Positions 4,803 to 5,455 of a DNA stretch of 5,455 nucleotides are shown in pieces (position 1 is the stretch's first letter; each line of letters opens with the position of its first letter). Location of the stretch: positions 1-5,455 of the forward strand of contig JAJFIG010000039.1 in assembly GCA_021775195.1 (NCBI GenBank), read 5' to 3'. A program made the position numbers and the translations under genes. The notes under the pieces are model-generated. The model saw nothing but the letters and a program-made list of their open reading frames with translations. It was not told the origin of the DNA and made no database searches. Source of the DNA: Rhodospirillales bacterium. GTDB taxonomy: Bacteria; Pseudomonadota; Alphaproteobacteria; Rhodospirillales; 2-02-FULL-58-16.

Positions 4803-5455
4803 GTGAACGACAAACCCACGGGCATGCGGCGCGGGCTGACCAGCTACGGCGACGCCGGCTTCTCGCTGTTCCTGCGCAAGGCCTTCATCAAGGCCATGGG
4901 CTATTCCGACGATGCCCTGGACCGGCCCATCGTCGGCATCGCCGACACGTTCAGCGGTTTCAATCCCTGCCATCGCTCGGTGCCGGACCTGATCGCGGCG
5001 GTAAAGCGGGGCGTGATGCTGGCCGGCGGCCTGGCTGTGGAGTTCCCGACCATCTCGCTGCACGAGTCCTTCTCCCATCCCACCAGCATGTTCCTGCGCA
5101 ACCTGATGGCCATGGATACCGAAGAGGCGATGCGGGCGCTGCCGGTGGACTCGGTGGTCCTGATCGGCGGCTGCGACAAGACGGTGCCGGCGCAGCTGAT
5201 GGCCGCCGCCAGCGCCAACGTACCGGCCCTGGTCGTGGTTACGGGACCGATGATGACCGGCGATCACCGGGGCGAACGCCTCGGCGCCTGCACCGACTGC
5301 CGGCGCCTGTGGGCCCTGCACCGGGCCGGCGAAATCGACGCCGAGGAGATCACCGAGGCCGGCGGGCGGCTGATGCCGACGGCGGGAACGTGCTCGGTCA
5401 TGGGCACCGCCAGCACCATGGCCTGTATTGCGGAAGCGCTGGGCATGTCCTTGCC
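4803..5455 (+). CDS. IlvD/Edd family dehydratase, [2Fe-2S] sugar-acid type, N-terminal part
   Basis: The gene starts at GTG 4803, with AGGAGG (4788-4793) overlapping the stop codon of the previous gene and a 9-base spacer. The next in-frame ATG (4824) has no Shine-Dalgarno sequence. It runs off the right edge after 217 residues of a family usually near 570-600. Signature elements are NPCH (Cys56), HESF (Glu88), GGCDKTVPA (Cys124, Asp125, Lys126) and GTCSVMGTAS (Cys197). From memory, the L-arabinonate dehydratase structure has Fe-S ligands Cys59, Cys127, Cys200 and Mg ligands Glu91, Asp128 and carbamylated Lys129. All six match here with a constant offset of 3. That favours the pentonate/aldonate [2Fe-2S] branch over branched-chain IlvD or phosphogluconate Edd. 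The reaction would be dehydration of an aldonic acid to a 2-keto-3-deoxy acid. The 14-bp gap implies one operon with the enolase-family gene. Confidence 0.92.
   Translation, partial: MNDKPTGMRRGLTSYGDAGFSLFLRKAFIKAMGYSDDALDRPIVGIADTFSGFNPCHRSVPDLIAAVKRGVMLAGGLAVEFPTISLHESFSHPTSMFLRNLMAMDTEEAMRALPVDSVVLIGGCDKTVPAQLMAAASANVPALVVVTGPMMTGDHRGERLGACTDCRRLWALHRAGEIDAEEITEAGGRLMPTAGTCSVMGTASTMACIAEALGMSL

Overview
The window looks like high-GC proteobacterial DNA, probably an alphaproteobacterium of the Rhodospirillales type. This rests on GC-rich genes, a PEP-CTERM surface protein, sigma-54 promoter elements and a DCAL(x)R...VC cysteine module in the lipoprotein. I recall that module from alphaproteobacterial proteins but could not check it by search. 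No mobile element, CRISPR array, tRNA or rRNA was seen.

Left part (1-665, minus strand): the first codons of an exported protein gene run off the left edge. It is preceded by a long leader with a textbook cobalamin (B12) riboswitch at 438-629. A sigma-70-type promoter at 637-665 is placed so that transcription would start at the first base of the aptamer. Four copies of one 6-base word and its complement give a simple two-state switch between the aptamer and the start codon.

Middle (745-3514): a minus-strand PEP-CTERM protein gene (810-1604) and a plus-strand gene for a predicted lipoprotein with a C-terminal SPOR-like domain (2393-3514) are divergent. They are separated by about 790 bp that is much more AT-rich than its surroundings. 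Each gene has its own sigma-54 -24/-12 element about 100 bp from its start. Between the two promoters lie three copies of an 18-bp box (consensus TGTMAAGAWTYCCGACAC) spaced 112 and 109 bp apart. The simplest reading is a shared enhancer cluster for a sigma-54 activator driving both genes; the PrsK/PrsR system linked to PEP-CTERM/exosortase genes is the natural candidate. This is the most interesting part of the window, and it ties a SPOR-type envelope lipoprotein to the PEP-CTERM regulon.

Right part (3658-5455, plus strand): two closely spaced genes form a probable sugar-acid catabolic operon. The first is an enolase-superfamily protein with the full mandelate-racemase-type active site. The second is the N-terminal 217 residues of an IlvD/Edd-family dehydratase whose Fe-S and Mg ligands match the [2Fe-2S] pentonate dehydratases. 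It runs off the right edge.
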